A DNA stretch of 64,000 nt, taken from contig NZ_RQJP01000006.1 of NCBI RefSeq assembly GCF_003858645.1, positions 310,001-374,000 of the forward strand, read 5' to 3'. This document shows, in pieces, positions 16,498 to 26,296 of the stretch; position 1 is the stretch's first letter, and every line of letters begins with the position of its first letter. This DNA is from Larkinella knui (lineage in GTDB: Bacteria; Bacteroidota; Bacteroidia; Cytophagales; Spirosomataceae). A program made the translations under genes and the position numbers. Below the pieces are notes generated by a model. The model saw only the letters and a program-made list of their open reading frames with translations, was not told the origin of the DNA and ran no database searches.

Positions 16498-16530
16498 AAG
16501 CCGACTGCGGATTCGCGGTCGGCTTTATTG
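16498..16530. terminator. Terminator of the acyl-CoA dehydrogenase gene
   Basis: AAGCCGAC stem with GTCGGCTT, an inner GCG/CGC extension and a GATT loop, followed by TATTGTT. It may also serve the convergent gene ending at 16565. Confidence 0.65.
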
Positions 16531-16564
16531 TTGGGGTTCCTCTTTAGTAACGGCAGCAAACAGG

Positions 16565-17089
16565 TCAGACCTTCAGCTCGCCTTCCACGCCGTCGTCCAT
16601 CGTCTTGCCGGTCACCAGCGAAGCGGCAATCTTGATCCAGGAAACCGCCTGGTTATTCTTCGTATCCCAATACCGGCAGTTTTCGGGCTGCACGCGGATT
16701 ACCGTAAGATCCGGGTCGTCCTTGCCACCCTGAAACCAGGTTTTTACAAAGGGATTCCAGTATTCCTCGATCTTTTCCCGGTCACGCGAAATGGTGGTGG
16801 TTCCGTACAGACTGAGGTACTCAGACGCGCCCTGGTTGCAGAAGAAGAGCTGCACCGCCGGGTCGGCTGCCAGTTCGTGATTTTTATTCGAAGAGGCCGC
16901 ACTGAAAAAATAGAGCATTCCATCGTCGTCTACGCCTTGCAGAGCCATCGGGCGGCTGGGCGCTGGGCGACTATCGGTAAACGTAGTAAACATACAAATA
17001 CCGTCGGCCAGATCTTTTAACTTTTCCAGGGCTTCGGCGCCCGTGAGATTCTGAATATGGCCGTCTTCGTCGTGTCGGGGATCTTGCAT
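16565..17089 (-). CDS. Pyridoxamine 5'-phosphate oxidase-fold protein (general stress protein 26-like)
   Basis: A 174-residue split-barrel flavin-binding fold protein. Recognisable are DGICMFTTFTDSRPAPSRPM near residue 30, YFFSAASSNKNHELAADPAV and LSLYGTTTISRDREKIEEYW, which match the general stress protein 26 branch of the PNPOx family. Such proteins bind FMN or FAD; their reaction is generally unknown and this one need not make pyridoxal phosphate. No signal peptide. It is convergent with the acyl-CoA dehydrogenase gene. Confidence 0.85.
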   Translation of the reverse strand: MQDPRHDEDGHIQNLTGAEALEKLKDLADGICMFTTFTDSRPAPSRPMALQGVDDDGMLYFFSAASSNKNHELAADPAVQLFFCNQGASEYLSLYGTTTISRDREKIEEYWNPFVKTWFQGGKDDPDLTVIRVQPENCRYWDTKNNQAVSWIKIAASLVTGKTMDDGVEGELKV

Positions 17090-17199
17090 AACTCCGTTGA
17101 GATTAAGGTGAGTTTGCAGAACGGCTTGTGACTACTTTATGTTTTTGCGGACCGACAAGACCGATTGTGTGGAACGCCGATGGTCTGTTGCCGCTGTTT

Positions 17200-17760
17200 C
17201 TACTCCATCGGTTCGGAAATGGATGAGCGGTTTTCGTCCGGTTTTGATAAATTCTCCTTCTGTAATCCGGAACGTCTGGTGTAATCCTGTTTCCTCGAGT
17301 CCCAAAATACATACACGAAAAAGGAGCCTACACTAACGGCTAAGATGATCGATGCTCTGACCAGCAGGTCATACGGTGACAGGCGAAGTCCTGAATCGAC
17401 CCCATCACTGGGGGAGAGCAAGCCGGCAACGATTAGCAGCAGCGCTATCAGGAGCGGATTTAAAACGTCACTGGTCGTACTTTCGTTAGAATGTGCGACT
17501 TTCTGCAACAAGCGAATGAGCCTATTTGTATAGAACGCCATTGCCTGGTAAAGAAGCTGTACCGTTTTTCCCAGCTGAATTGCAAAAAATAAAGCGGTTT
17601 GAATAATCTGATCGCTGAAAGCCAGCAGAACAACCACGATACTCGCATCCACTGCATAGCTGAAGCGAGACGAACTCAAGCCCGGCAGCAGGCGTACTGC
17701 CACTAACCCACAAAAGGTAAGCAAGGCCAGGGTGCCATTTAATGAGAGTGCTTTTTTCAT
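17200..17760 (-). CDS. Small membrane protein of unknown function
   Basis: A 186-residue protein with about four hydrophobic segments: near residues 8-24, 37-60 (ASIVVVLLAFSDQIIQTALF), 106-120 (NPLLIALLLIVAGLL) and 134-153 (ASIILAVSVGSFFVYVFW), then a charged tail rich in Lys, Arg, Ser and Glu. The start is the ATG at 17760; a TTG three codons earlier is also open. It begins 16 bases after the stop of the small coiled-coil gene and probably shares its transcript. No family recognised. Confidence 0.6.
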   Translation of the reverse strand: MKKALSLNGTLALLTFCGLVAVRLLPGLSSSRFSYAVDASIVVVLLAFSDQIIQTALFFAIQLGKTVQLLYQAMAFYTNRLIRLLQKVAHSNESTTSDVLNPLLIALLLIVAGLLSPSDGVDSGLRLSPYDLLVRASIILAVSVGSFFVYVFWDSRKQDYTRRSGLQKENLSKPDENRSSISEPME

Positions 17761-17776
17761 TGGTTTCAAATTTGTT

Positions 17777-18028
17777 TTAGTGAGCGATCAAGACGATTTC
17801 GGCCTTTATACTTAAACCGGGCTGGCCATACTGGGCAATATACCGCCGGGCTTCCTCCAGGTTGCGCTGCAATTCTTTGATGCGCTTCTCCCGGAATTTG
17901 ACATCCTCTTCATTATCGGATGTTTTGATCTGGCGTTCCTGGTAAGACACTTTGATGTGTGTCATTTGGGTGAGAATATCCAGGGCATCTGCCGAATGGT
18001 AATGGCCGTTCATTAGGGAGAGTTTCAT
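17777..18028 (-). CDS. Small helical protein of unknown function (83 aa)
   Basis: The sequence starts MKLSLMNGHYHSADALDILTQ and then has a long charged helix (residues about 35-65, with KFREKRIKELQRNLEEARRY) that should form a coiled coil. I recall similar proteins (SADAL or PKDAL, REKRIKxLQ) in other Cytophagales, with no known role. The ATG at 18028 is chosen; six further upstream codons look unlike the family. It lies 63 bases behind isocitrate dehydrogenase on the same strand and 16 bases before the membrane protein, suggesting one unit. Confidence 0.65.
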   Translation of the reverse strand: MKLSLMNGHYHSADALDILTQMTHIKVSYQERQIKTSDNEEDVKFREKRIKELQRNLEEARRYIAQYGQPGLSIKAEIVLIAH

Positions 18029-18091
18029 GAGTACTGGTCTAAACAATTGAAAGTAGAAAAGACAAAATCGGTTGCTGGTTTGTAGTCATTC

Positions 18092-19528
18092 CTACTGGCC
18101 CTGAACCATCGAGAAAGCCGGTTTTCCGTCGAAGGCATACAGGTTTTCGGTTTTGATGGTGTCGATCTGGTGCTCTGCCGCCTTGAGTAACAAATTACCA
18201 ATCAACGCCTTATCGCCTAATTTCCCGTTCGTTGTCAGGAAACGGCAACGCCAGTGATCGGTGCAGAACGTTTCTTTGAAGCCATTGGGCCAGACCTTTA
18301 TCCCGCGGTTCGTAATCATGCTTAACGCTACTTCCGGTGTTTCAAGCTGACCCACCAATGCGGCAATGGTGTTGGGGTCACTACCCGGCCAGTGTACGAA
18401 CAGATCGACGCCGATCAGGTCTTTTTGAGCACTGGGTTTCCGCTGGTAGGGCGGTAACACCAGGGCTTTTTGAGTCGTGTAGTGGACCGCCTTCAGCGTC
18501 GTGGGCTCCTGGCCAAGCCGGTCGATCACGGCCTGCGCAAATTCCTCCGTCCCCACCTTTTGCTGGCTAACGCCCTCCTTATAAATGTCATACGTATGGA
18601 TGCCATCTTCGATCGTCTTGAGCCAGGCATTCTGCACCCGCTCGGCCACCGAAGCCTGACCGATGTGATTGAGCATCATAATGGCGCCCTGCAACAGTCC
18701 CGACGGATTGGCGACATTCTGCCCGGCACGGCGGGGAGCCGAACCGTGGATGGCTTCGAACATGGCGCATTCTTCACCGATGTTGGCCGAACCCGCCAGG
18801 CCCACCGACCCGGCAATTTGAGCGGCCACATCCGATAAGACATCGCCATATAAATTAGGCATCACAATCAGGTCGAAGGCTTCGGGCGTGTCGGCCAACT
18901 TGGCGGCTCCAATATCCACAATCCAGTGTTCGTTCTGAATGTCAGGATAGGTTGGTGCAATCTCGTCGAACACCCGGTGAAATAACCCATCGGTCTGCTT
19001 CATGATGTTGTCTTTGGTGAAGCAGGTGACTTTTTGACGACCATACTGCCGGGCGTAAGCAAAGGCATACTGTACGATTTTTTCGCAACCGGGCCGACTA
19101 ATCAGTTTGAGACACTGAACCACTTCGTCGGTTTGCTGATGTTCAATGCCCGCATACAGGTCCTCTTCATTCTCGCGGATGATGACCACATCCATGCCCG
19201 GGTGTTTGGTTTTGACAAAGGGATGCAGGCTCATGCAGGGTCTGACATTGGCATAGAGGCCCAGCATTTTCCGGATCGTGACGTTTAAACTTTTGTAGCC
19301 TCCCCCCTGCGGAGTGGTAATGGGCGCTTTCAAAAACACCTTGTTGCGCCGGATAACGTCCCAGGAATCCGTTGAAATCCCGGACATGTTTCCCGCCAGA
19401 TACACCTGCTCGCCGACATCGATGTGATCCAGCTCAATTTTGGCTCCAGCCGCCAGAATAATAGCCAGCGTGGCCTTCATAATCTCGGGGCCGATTCCGT
19501 CCCCCTCTGCTACAGTGATTCTCGTCAT
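18092..19528 (-). CDS. icd: NADP-dependent isocitrate dehydrogenase
   Basis: TCA-cycle enzyme converting isocitrate to 2-oxoglutarate. The 478 residues start MTRITVAEGDGIGPEIM, the usual isocitrate/isopropylmalate dehydrogenase opening. Substrate residues lie in YKSLNVTIRKMLGLYANVRP (Ser, Asn and Arg contacts), metal-binding Asp residues in MPNLYGDVLSDVAAQIAGS, and the cofactor loop in EAIHGSAPRRAGQNVANPSG. The extra C-terminal region of about 140 residues is that of the Thermus/Rickettsia-type enzyme. Ten more codons upstream are open, but ATG 19528 is the family start. It is divergent from a LysR regulator, which may control it. Confidence 0.88.
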   Translation of the reverse strand: MTRITVAEGDGIGPEIMKATLAIILAAGAKIELDHIDVGEQVYLAGNMSGISTDSWDVIRRNKVFLKAPITTPQGGGYKSLNVTIRKMLGLYANVRPCMSLHPFVKTKHPGMDVVIIRENEEDLYAGIEHQQTDEVVQCLKLISRPGCEKIVQYAFAYARQYGRQKVTCFTKDNIMKQTDGLFHRVFDEIAPTYPDIQNEHWIVDIGAAKLADTPEAFDLIVMPNLYGDVLSDVAAQIAGSVGLAGSANIGEECAMFEAIHGSAPRRAGQNVANPSGLLQGAIMMLNHIGQASVAERVQNAWLKTIEDGIHTYDIYKEGVSQQKVGTEEFAQAVIDRLGQEPTTLKAVHYTTQKALVLPPYQRKPSAQKDLIGVDLFVHWPGSDPNTIAALVGQLETPEVALSMITNRGIKVWPNGFKETFCTDHWRCRFLTTNGKLGDKALIGNLLLKAAEHQIDTIKTENLYAFDGKPAFSMVQGQ

Positions 19529-19575
19529 TTGTGGTACGTATGTAAAACTATGCCGCAAAGATGAAGGCTGTAGAT

Positions 19576-19593
19576 TATAAATAAAAGTTTATA
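19576..19593. promoter_or_regulatory. Candidate LysR-type operator between icd and lysR
   Basis: TATAAA-N6-TTTATA, an AT-rich dyad in the 93-base divergent gap. A second short dyad, ATGAT-A-ATCAT, lies at 19600-19610 just before the LysR start. LysR proteins usually bind such dyads between divergent genes; which one is used is unknown. Confidence 0.35.
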
Positions 19594-19621
19594 TATTTGA
19601 TGATAATCATAAGGAAAATTT

Positions 19622-20545
19622 ATGAACTATACCTTACACCAGTTACACGTCTTTTTTAAAATCGCCCAAACACAGAGCATCACCCGGGCGGCCAATGAAT
19701 TGCACTTATCCCAGCCAGCCGTATCCATTCAGCTAAAGAATTTTCAGGATCAGTTCGATATTCCACTGACAGAAATCATCAGCCGACGGATTTATCTGAC
19801 GGATTTTGGTCGGGAAATTGCGCAGGCCGCCGAAAACATACTGAATGAAGCCCAGGTGCTCAATCATAAAACATTGGCTTACAAAGGCTTATTATATGGC
19901 AAACTGAAGGTGTCGGTCGTCTCCACGGGAAAATATGTCATGCCTTACTTTTTGTCCGGTTTTATGGCGCAACACGAAGGGATCGAGTTGGTTATGGATG
20001 TGACGAACCGCCAGAAAGTGGTCGACAGTTTGACGAGAAACGAGGTCGATTTTTCGCTGGTTTCTATTTTGCCGCACCAGCTCCAGGTTAATCAGCTGGA
20101 ACTCATGCCCAACAAACTGTATCTGGTTGGCAATGGGATGAGTGAAACAGGCCAGCAGGGCACCGACCCCGACCTGTTAAAAAAACTCCCGCTCATTTAC
20201 CGCGAATCGGGTTCGGGTACGCGGTCAACGATGGAACGATTCATTGCCGACCACCAGCTTGAAGTGCTCAAACGGCTGGAGTTGACTTCCAATGAAGCCG
20301 TTAAACAGGCCGTCCTGGCCGGTTTGGGCTACTCCATCATGCCCTTGATCGGGCTGAAAAATGAGCTACTGAATAAGGACCTGAAAATTATTCCCATCAG
20401 TGGCCTGCCCCTCAAAACATCCTGGATGCTGATCTGGCACAAGGAGAAGCAACTCTCCCCCATCGCTCAGGCCTATCTGAGTTACATTGAAGAGAACAAG
20501 GCGCGGATTATTCACCAGCATTTTGACTGGTATGATCGGTTTTAA
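19622..20545 (+). CDS. LysR family transcriptional regulator
   Basis: A 307-residue LysR regulator. The N-terminal winged helix is clear: LHQLHVFFKIAQTQSITRAA followed by ELHLSQPAVSIQLKNFQ (residues about 5-42). The effector domain (about 90-300) has the two-lobed periplasmic-binding-protein pattern, with YRESGSGTRSTMERF where CbbR/CysB-like proteins contact their ligand. It is divergent from isocitrate dehydrogenase, with candidate dyads in the 93-base gap, so regulation of central carbon metabolism is a reasonable guess. The ligand is unknown. Confidence 0.88.
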   Translation: MNYTLHQLHVFFKIAQTQSITRAANELHLSQPAVSIQLKNFQDQFDIPLTEIISRRIYLTDFGREIAQAAENILNEAQVLNHKTLAYKGLLYGKLKVSVVSTGKYVMPYFLSGFMAQHEGIELVMDVTNRQKVVDSLTRNEVDFSLVSILPHQLQVNQLELMPNKLYLVGNGMSETGQQGTDPDLLKKLPLIYRESGSGTRSTMERFIADHQLEVLKRLELTSNEAVKQAVLAGLGYSIMPLIGLKNELLNKDLKIIPISGLPLKTSWMLIWHKEKQLSPIAQAYLSYIEENKARIIHQHFDWYDRF

Positions 20546-20681
20546 CCGTCTCCTTCCTGTTTCCAGGAATCCGGCCAATGGCGTTGATTACCAGACAGAA
20601 ACCGCCATTTATTCATTCGTATTGCAAAATATCAACTATTTTTAAGACCTTTCGCCGTTCTTCTCCGTAACAATTCAATCC

Positions 20682-23600
20682 ATGAAGACGTACCTGCGTT
20701 CGTTAACGGCCCTTAGTGTCCTGTTTCTACTAACCACCTGCTCCCACCTCAGTAATTCGGTCCGGCTGATCAATCAAAACTTTGAAGATGAAGTGGCCCG
20801 GAATCAAAATCTGGTCTTTACCTTCAGTAAAGATCTGGCGCCGGAAAGTCGGCTCAACGAATGGGACTCCACGCAATACGTGGTTTTTGAACCCGCCGTT
20901 GCCGGCAATTTCAAGTGGACGGCCCCCAATGAACTGGTCTTTTCGCCGGCGGTGGCTTTCAAACCGGCCACGGAGTACAAAGCCGAACTGAACAATGCGC
21001 TCGTTCGCCAGCAGAAAGACGAGTCGTTGACGCTCGATAACGAAACCGTGGCGTTTCATACGCCGTATCTTCAATTAAACGACACCGAATTCTGGTGGAC
21101 CCGTGGCGAAACCGGGCGGCCCGTGGCAAAGGCGAAACTGAATTTCAATTATCCGGTGAGCGGATCCGAACTGGCCGGTTTGCTCAAAATAGAAGCGGAA
21201 ACCAGTAAACCGCTGACGACGCAGGTTCTGCAAACGTCGCTGAACGAAACCATTCCCGTAACGCTGGCCAACGCACCCGCTTCCCGCAGCGAAACGCCCC
21301 TGACCATTGAAATCGGCCAGGGACTGAAAGTGCCCAATACCGCATTTAGCACCAAAGAAGCGTTTGAGCAAAAAACCGCCTTACCGTCGCAGTACCAACT
21401 GGATGTGGTGGACGTCAAAACCGGTTTTGAGAATAACGAAGGCGTTATCCGGGTCCTCACAACGCAGGAATTGCAGGCCAGCCAGCTGAGTACGTATTAT
21501 ACCATTGCGCCGGAAGCCGAAACCCGCGCCGAACCGACCGAAAACGGGTTTATCATCCGCGGTAATTTCAATGAAACCGAAACTTACGTGCTGACGCTGA
21601 CCGATCAGATGAAGGGCGTTTTGGGTGCCAAACTGGAAGAAGCAGTTTCGAAAGACGTGTTTTTCGGAAAAATGCCCGCCGGTATTTCGTTCGTCAACAA
21701 ACGGGCGGTGTATCTATCCTCGAAAGGCGCAAAAAATGTGGGCGTCAACATCGTCAATGTGCCGAAGGTGGAGGTGAAAATTGCGAAGGTTTACGAGAAC
21801 AATATCCTCCATTACCTCCGTTCGGGGCGGTATGAAGAAAGTGGCGAAATCGACGGCGAATGGAAACCGCTGGGAACGCACGTTTATTACGAAGACGAAC
21901 CGCAAAATTACAGCGATCTTCTGGTTCATAAAACCGTTGAAACCGCCAATCTGCCCAAAGCCAAAGGGGTGTCGGCCCTGAACCTGGCCCTTCCCGACCA
22001 GACTGCTTCGACCCCGAATCCGCCCCGCGGCATTTATCTGGTCACGGTTCGTTCAAAAGAAGACGCGTACATCAGTGCCACCAAGCTGATTTCGGTATCG
22101 GATATTGGTCTGATTACCAAACAGGGCAACAACGAAATCTGGGTATTTGCCAACTCCATCAAAACCGCCGAGCCGCTGGCGAATGTGGACATTACGCTGA
22201 TTAGCAGCAACAACCAGGTCATTGCCGCCGTCCAGACGAACGGCAAAGGCGTGGCGCATTTTGAAAAAATAACCGAGAAAAATCCCGGTTCCAAAATCGC
22301 CATGGTGCTGTCCAAAACCGAAGACGATTTCAACTATCTGCTGTTGCAGGATGCCAAAGTGGAAACATCGCGGTTCGAGGTGGAAGGCAAGCGCGACAAC
22401 CCGACGGGTTTCGACGCCTTTGTGTACGGCGACCGCAACATTTACCGCCCCGGCGAAACGATTCATTTCAACACCATCATTCGAAACCCGGTTTGGGAGA
22501 GCGTCGGCGAAATACCGCTGAAGATTAAAGTGTTGTCGTCCAACGGAAAAGAATACCGGGTTCTGCGCCAGACGACCAACGAGCAGGGTGCCGTGGCCAC
22601 CGACGTACCGATCGATCCGGCGGCCGTAACGGGAACCTACGTCACCGAGATTTACAACGCCAATGACGTATTGCTGGCGTCGCGCACCATCAGCATCGAG
22701 GAGTTCATTCCCGACCGCATCCGGGTGGAAGCCCGCACGGAACGTGATGCCTACCGAACCGGCGAAACCATCACGATGACCGCCACCGCAACGAATCTGT
22801 TTGGCCCTCCAGCCACCGGACGAACCTACGAAATGGACCTGCAACTGAAGCAGCGGGCGTTTACGGCCAAACAGTTTCCGGACTATACCTTTGCCATCGA
22901 GAGCCATACATCGTTTGAGAAAAATCTGCGGCAGGGCGTTACCGACGCCAGCGGCCAGGCCATCGAGCGGTTTCCGATCTCGACCAGTTACCGCGACATC
23001 GGTGTGCTGGAAGGCAAATTGTTTGTGACGGTTTTCGACGAAAACAGCCGCCCGGTTAATCGCTTGAAGCAACTCGATGTGTTTACGCAGGAAACGTTTT
23101 ACGGGATTCGGCTGGCCGATTCGTACGTGGGCACCAACGCTCCGCTGCCCGTCGAAGTCGTAGCGGTGGACCGCAACGGGAATTTGCAGAAAGGTGCCAC
23201 GGCGCAGGCCGAAGTGGTGCGGTTTGATTACCAGACGGTAATTGAAAAACAGTATGATCAGTTACGGTATGTGTCGAAAAAACGGGAAAAAGTCGTTTAT
23301 ACCAATAATCTAAATTTCAGCGATGGCCGGGCCCGATTCAGCTACGTGCCAACGGTTTCGGGCGAATACGAGGTGCGCATCCGGCGTTCGGGTAAATCCG
23401 GCGAGGTAGCTGCGGCTTACACGGCGGTTTCCTACTACGCCTACGGTTTTGGTACGACCCAGAGTTCGTCCTTCGAAGTCAGCACGGAAGGGCAGGTTTT
23501 GATGGAATTCGACAAGGAGAAATACCAGGTCGGCGACAAAGCGAAAGTGCTGTTCAAAACGCCGTTTGCCGGAAAACTGCTGGTGACGCTGGAACGTAAC

Positions 23601-26141
23601 AAGGTGCTGGAAACGCACGTTCTGGAAACCGATCAGAAATCCGCCGAACTGACGTTTACGTTGACCGATGAACACCTGCCCACGGTTTATGTGACGGCCA
23701 CGCTCATTCGCCCCGTCGATGGCTCCAATCTGCCGCTGCTGGTTGCGCACGGTTTTGCGCCGATTCAGGTCGAAGATCCGGACACCAAATTACCGGTCGG
23801 GATTACGGCGGTGACCCAATCCCGCTCCAAAACAAAACAGCGTATTTCGATCAAAACCAGCCCCAACGCCGAATTGACCGTGGCCGTCGTCGATGAGGGA
23901 ATCCTGCAACTGAAAAATTTCCAGACGCCCGACATTCACGGCTATTTTTACCAAAAACGCGCTCTGGAAGTCAACAGCCACGATTTATATTCGTTTCTGT
24001 TTCCCGAATTAGTCCTTTCCGGCAGTTCGTCGTTCGGCGGTGACGGCTACAATCTGGGCAAACGCATCAATCCGTTGAGCAACGGGCGGGTTAAACTGGT
24101 GGCGTTGTGGAGCGGTGTTCTGAAAGCCAACGGCAGCGGAGAAGCCAGTTTCGACATTGCCATTCCGCAGTTTTCGGGCGATTTACGGGTCATGGCGGTC
24201 GCTTACAAAGACAAGGCCTTTGGTTCGGCAACGAAAAACATGAAAGTGGCCGATCCGTTGGTCATCAGCACCGGGGCCTCGCGGTTTCTAAGCCCGGACG
24301 ACGAACTGAGCCTGCCCGTTACGATCAGCAATACCACCAAAAAACCGGCTACCGTAACGGCTTCGCTCAAACTGACCGGGGCCTTGCTGGCCAACGGCGC
24401 GACCACGCAGCAACTCACCATTGGGGCGGGGCAGGAAGCCCGCGCGACGTTTGCCGTGAAAGCCAAAACCGCCATCGGAGCCGGGAACATGACGGTTTTG
24501 GTGAAAGGCCTGAACGAAACGTTTAGCGAAAGCATCGACCTGACGGTTCGCCCGGTGACTTCGTTGCTGAAAACCGCTACGTCGGGCGCGGTGGCGGCCA
24601 ATCGATCGCAAACCATCGATCTGACCAATCAATTCATTCCCGGTACGGTTCGCAGCCAGCTGATTGTCAGCCGGTCGCCGATGATTCAGTTGAGCAGGGA
24701 ATTGTCGTATCTGCTCGGTTATCCGTACGGTTGCATGGAGCAGACCATTTCCAAGGCGTTTCCGCAGTTGTATTTTGCCGAAGTGCTCAAAACGATGGGC
24801 AAACCGGGGACGTATTTCGTTCGTTCGGGCGAAAGCGATCTGAATCCTAATTACACCGTTCAGGAAGCCATCCGGCGGGTGGAATCGATGCAGCTGGCCG
24901 ACGGTGGTTTCAGCATGTGGCCGGGTTTGCCAACGGAAGACGGCTGGGCGTCGGCCTACGCGGTTCATTTCCTGACCGAAGCCCGGCGCGCCGGTTTTGA
25001 AGTGAGTCCGTCGGTGTATAGCAAAGCCCTCGACCGGCTGAACGTCCGCACGAGCAGCCCCGCCCTGGAGGATGAAATTGTCCGTGATGAAACCGGCAAC
25101 TCGGTTCGTAAAGTGGTCAGTCGGCAGAACCTGTACGGTTTATACGCCCTGGCGCTGGGCGGCCAGCCCAATCGTCCGGCAATGAATTATTACAAAACCG
25201 CTGCGCTGCGCCCCAACGAAAACTCGCTGACGCCCGACAGCCGGTATTTGCTGGCCGCAACGTTCTACCTGACCGGCGACACGCGCAGTTACCATGCGTT
25301 GTTGCCCAAAAAATTCACCAATACGACCACGCAGCGGCAATCGGGCGGCAGTTATGCGTCGCCCATTCGCAATCTGGCGCTGGTGCTGAACACGCTGCTG
25401 GAAACCGACCCGGACAATTTGCAGATTCCAACGCTGGCCCGGCAACTGTCGCAGGCCTTGAATACCAGCTCGTACCTGAACACGCAGGAATCGGTTTTTG
25501 CGGTATTGGCGCTGGGCAAGATGGCTAAAAAAGCCGCCACCTCGACGGCCACCGCCACGCTGTCGGCCGACGGCAAACCCGTGGGGCAGTTTACCGGCAA
25601 AACATTGACGCTGACCACCGGTATTGCCAATCGAAAACTGAATCTGGCGGCTCAGGGCAGCGGCAGTCTTTACTGGTTTGCCCAGACGGAAGGGCTGAGC
25701 GCCACGGGAAGTTACACCGAGGAAGATGCCGGATTACGGGTTCGCCGGCAATTTCTGAACCGCGACGGAGCACCGATGGCGTCGTTCAAACAGAATGATC
25801 TGGTGGTGGTCCGGATTTTGTTATCCAGTGACAACGGGATTCCGGTCAACAATGTGGTGGTGACGGACATGCTGCCCGCCGGTTTTGAAATCGAAAATCC
25901 CCGCCTGACCGAACCGCGTGAAATGCCCTGGATCAAAGGGGCTGCAACGCCGGACCATTTTGACGTGCGCGACGACCGGATTCATTTTTTCACTTCGGCC
26001 GGATCGACCGAAAAGGCCTTCTACTACCTCGTCCGCGTCGTTTCCAAGGGGCGGTTTGCGTTGGGGCCGGTGTCGGCCGATGCCATGTATGACGGCAGTT
26101 TGCGGAGCTACTCGGGTGGGGGGAGCCTGACCACAAACTAA
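20682..26141 (+). CDS. Alpha-2-macroglobulin family lipoprotein with thioester
   Basis: Very large (1819 aa) bacterial alpha-2-macroglobulin, expected to trap proteases in the periplasm. The N-terminus is a lipoprotein signal (SVLFLLTTC, Cys at about residue 20). Multiple MG-type beta-sandwich domains follow; DAFVYGDRNIYRPGETIHFN (about residue 575) is the typical MG2/MG3 junction, and the ANG-like segment FGGDGYNLG with LVALWSGVLKANGSGEASF marks the bait and A2M regions. The thioester motif YGCMEQ is intact (Cys 1351, Gln 1354), followed by the helical thioester domain. The C-terminal part (VVTDMLPAGFEIENP, YYLVRVVSKG) is also standard. In many bacteria the partner gene is pbpC; no such gene is adjacent here. 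Confidence 0.92.
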   Translation: MKTYLRSLTALSVLFLLTTCSHLSNSVRLINQNFEDEVARNQNLVFTFSKDLAPESRLNEWDSTQYVVFEPAVAGNFKWTAPNELVFSPAVAFKPATEYKAELNNALVRQQKDESLTLDNETVAFHTPYLQLNDTEFWWTRGETGRPVAKAKLNFNYPVSGSELAGLLKIEAETSKPLTTQVLQTSLNETIPVTLANAPASRSETPLTIEIGQGLKVPNTAFSTKEAFEQKTALPSQYQLDVVDVKTGFENNEGVIRVLTTQELQASQLSTYYTIAPEAETRAEPTENGFIIRGNFNETETYVLTLTDQMKGVLGAKLEEAVSKDVFFGKMPAGISFVNKRAVYLSSKGAKNVGVNIVNVPKVEVKIAKVYENNILHYLRSGRYEESGEIDGEWKPLGTHVYYEDEPQNYSDLLVHKTVETANLPKAKGVSALNLALPDQTASTPNPPRGIYLVTVRSKEDAYISATKLISVSDIGLITKQGNNEIWVFANSIKTAEPLANVDITLISSNNQVIAAVQTNGKGVAHFEKITEKNPGSKIAMVLSKTEDDFNYLLLQDAKVETSRFEVEGKRDNPTGFDAFVYGDRNIYRPGETIHFNTIIRNPVWESVGEIPLKIKVLSSNGKEYRVLRQTTNEQGAVATDVPIDPAAVTGTYVTEIYNANDVLLASRTISIEEFIPDRIRVEARTERDAYRTGETITMTATATNLFGPPATGRTYEMDLQLKQRAFTAKQFPDYTFAIESHTSFEKNLRQGVTDASGQAIERFPISTSYRDIGVLEGKLFVTVFDENSRPVNRLKQLDVFTQETFYGIRLADSYVGTNAPLPVEVVAVDRNGNLQKGATAQAEVVRFDYQTVIEKQYDQLRYVSKKREKVVYTNNLNFSDGRARFSYVPTVSGEYEVRIRRSGKSGEVAAAYTAVSYYAYGFGTTQSSSFEVSTEGQVLMEFDKEKYQVGDKAKVLFKTPFAGKLLVTLERNKVLETHVLETDQKSAELTFTLTDEHLPTVYVTATLIRPVDGSNLPLLVAHGFAPIQVEDPDTKLPVGITAVTQSRSKTKQRISIKTSPNAELTVAVVDEGILQLKNFQTPDIHGYFYQKRALEVNSHDLYSFLFPELVLSGSSSFGGDGYNLGKRINPLSNGRVKLVALWSGVLKANGSGEASFDIAIPQFSGDLRVMAVAYKDKAFGSATKNMKVADPLVISTGASRFLSPDDELSLPVTISNTTKKPATVTASLKLTGALLANGATTQQLTIGAGQEARATFAVKAKTAIGAGNMTVLVKGLNETFSESIDLTVRPVTSLLKTATSGAVAANRSQTIDLTNQFIPGTVRSQLIVSRSPMIQLSRELSYLLGYPYGCMEQTISKAFPQLYFAEVLKTMGKPGTYFVRSGESDLNPNYTVQEAIRRVESMQLADGGFSMWPGLPTEDGWASAYAVHFLTEARRAGFEVSPSVYSKALDRLNVRTSSPALEDEIVRDETGNSVRKVVSRQNLYGLYALALGGQPNRPAMNYYKTAALRPNENSLTPDSRYLLAATFYLTGDTRSYHALLPKKFTNTTTQRQSGGSYASPIRNLALVLNTLLETDPDNLQIPTLARQLSQALNTSSYLNTQESVFAVLALGKMAKKAATSTATATLSADGKPVGQFTGKTLTLTTGIANRKLNLAAQGSGSLYWFAQTEGLSATGSYTEEDAGLRVRRQFLNRDGAPMASFKQNDLVVVRILLSSDNGIPVNNVVVTDMLPAGFEIENPRLTEPREMPWIKGAATPDHFDVRDDRIHFFTSAGSTEKAFYYLVRVVSKGRFALGPVSADAMYDGSLRSYSGGGSLTTN

Positions 26142-26151
26142 CAAAATAAAA

Positions 26152-26170
26152 TCGAAAAGTGACTTTTCGA
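26152..26170. repeat. Short perfect inverted repeat after the alpha-2-macroglobulin gene
   Basis: TCGAAAAGT-G-ACTTTTCGA, ten bases after the stop. No T run. It could be a weak terminator or a protein-binding dyad. Confidence 0.35.
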
Positions 26171-26296
26171 ACTAAGTTGCGTCTATTAAGTATATCCCAC
26201 CAATTTAGGCGGGGTAATGTCTGTTCCCCAAGTCGGTTAAATACTCGCTTTTCTCCTGATTAGGAGAGGGTTGCTGAGAACAAACTGTTTGAACGG

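Noticed and set aside
17103-17312. Minus-strand frame of 69 codons downstream of the membrane protein gene
   Set aside because: It overlaps the end of the 17200-17760 gene in another frame, lacks coding character and has no recognisable motif.
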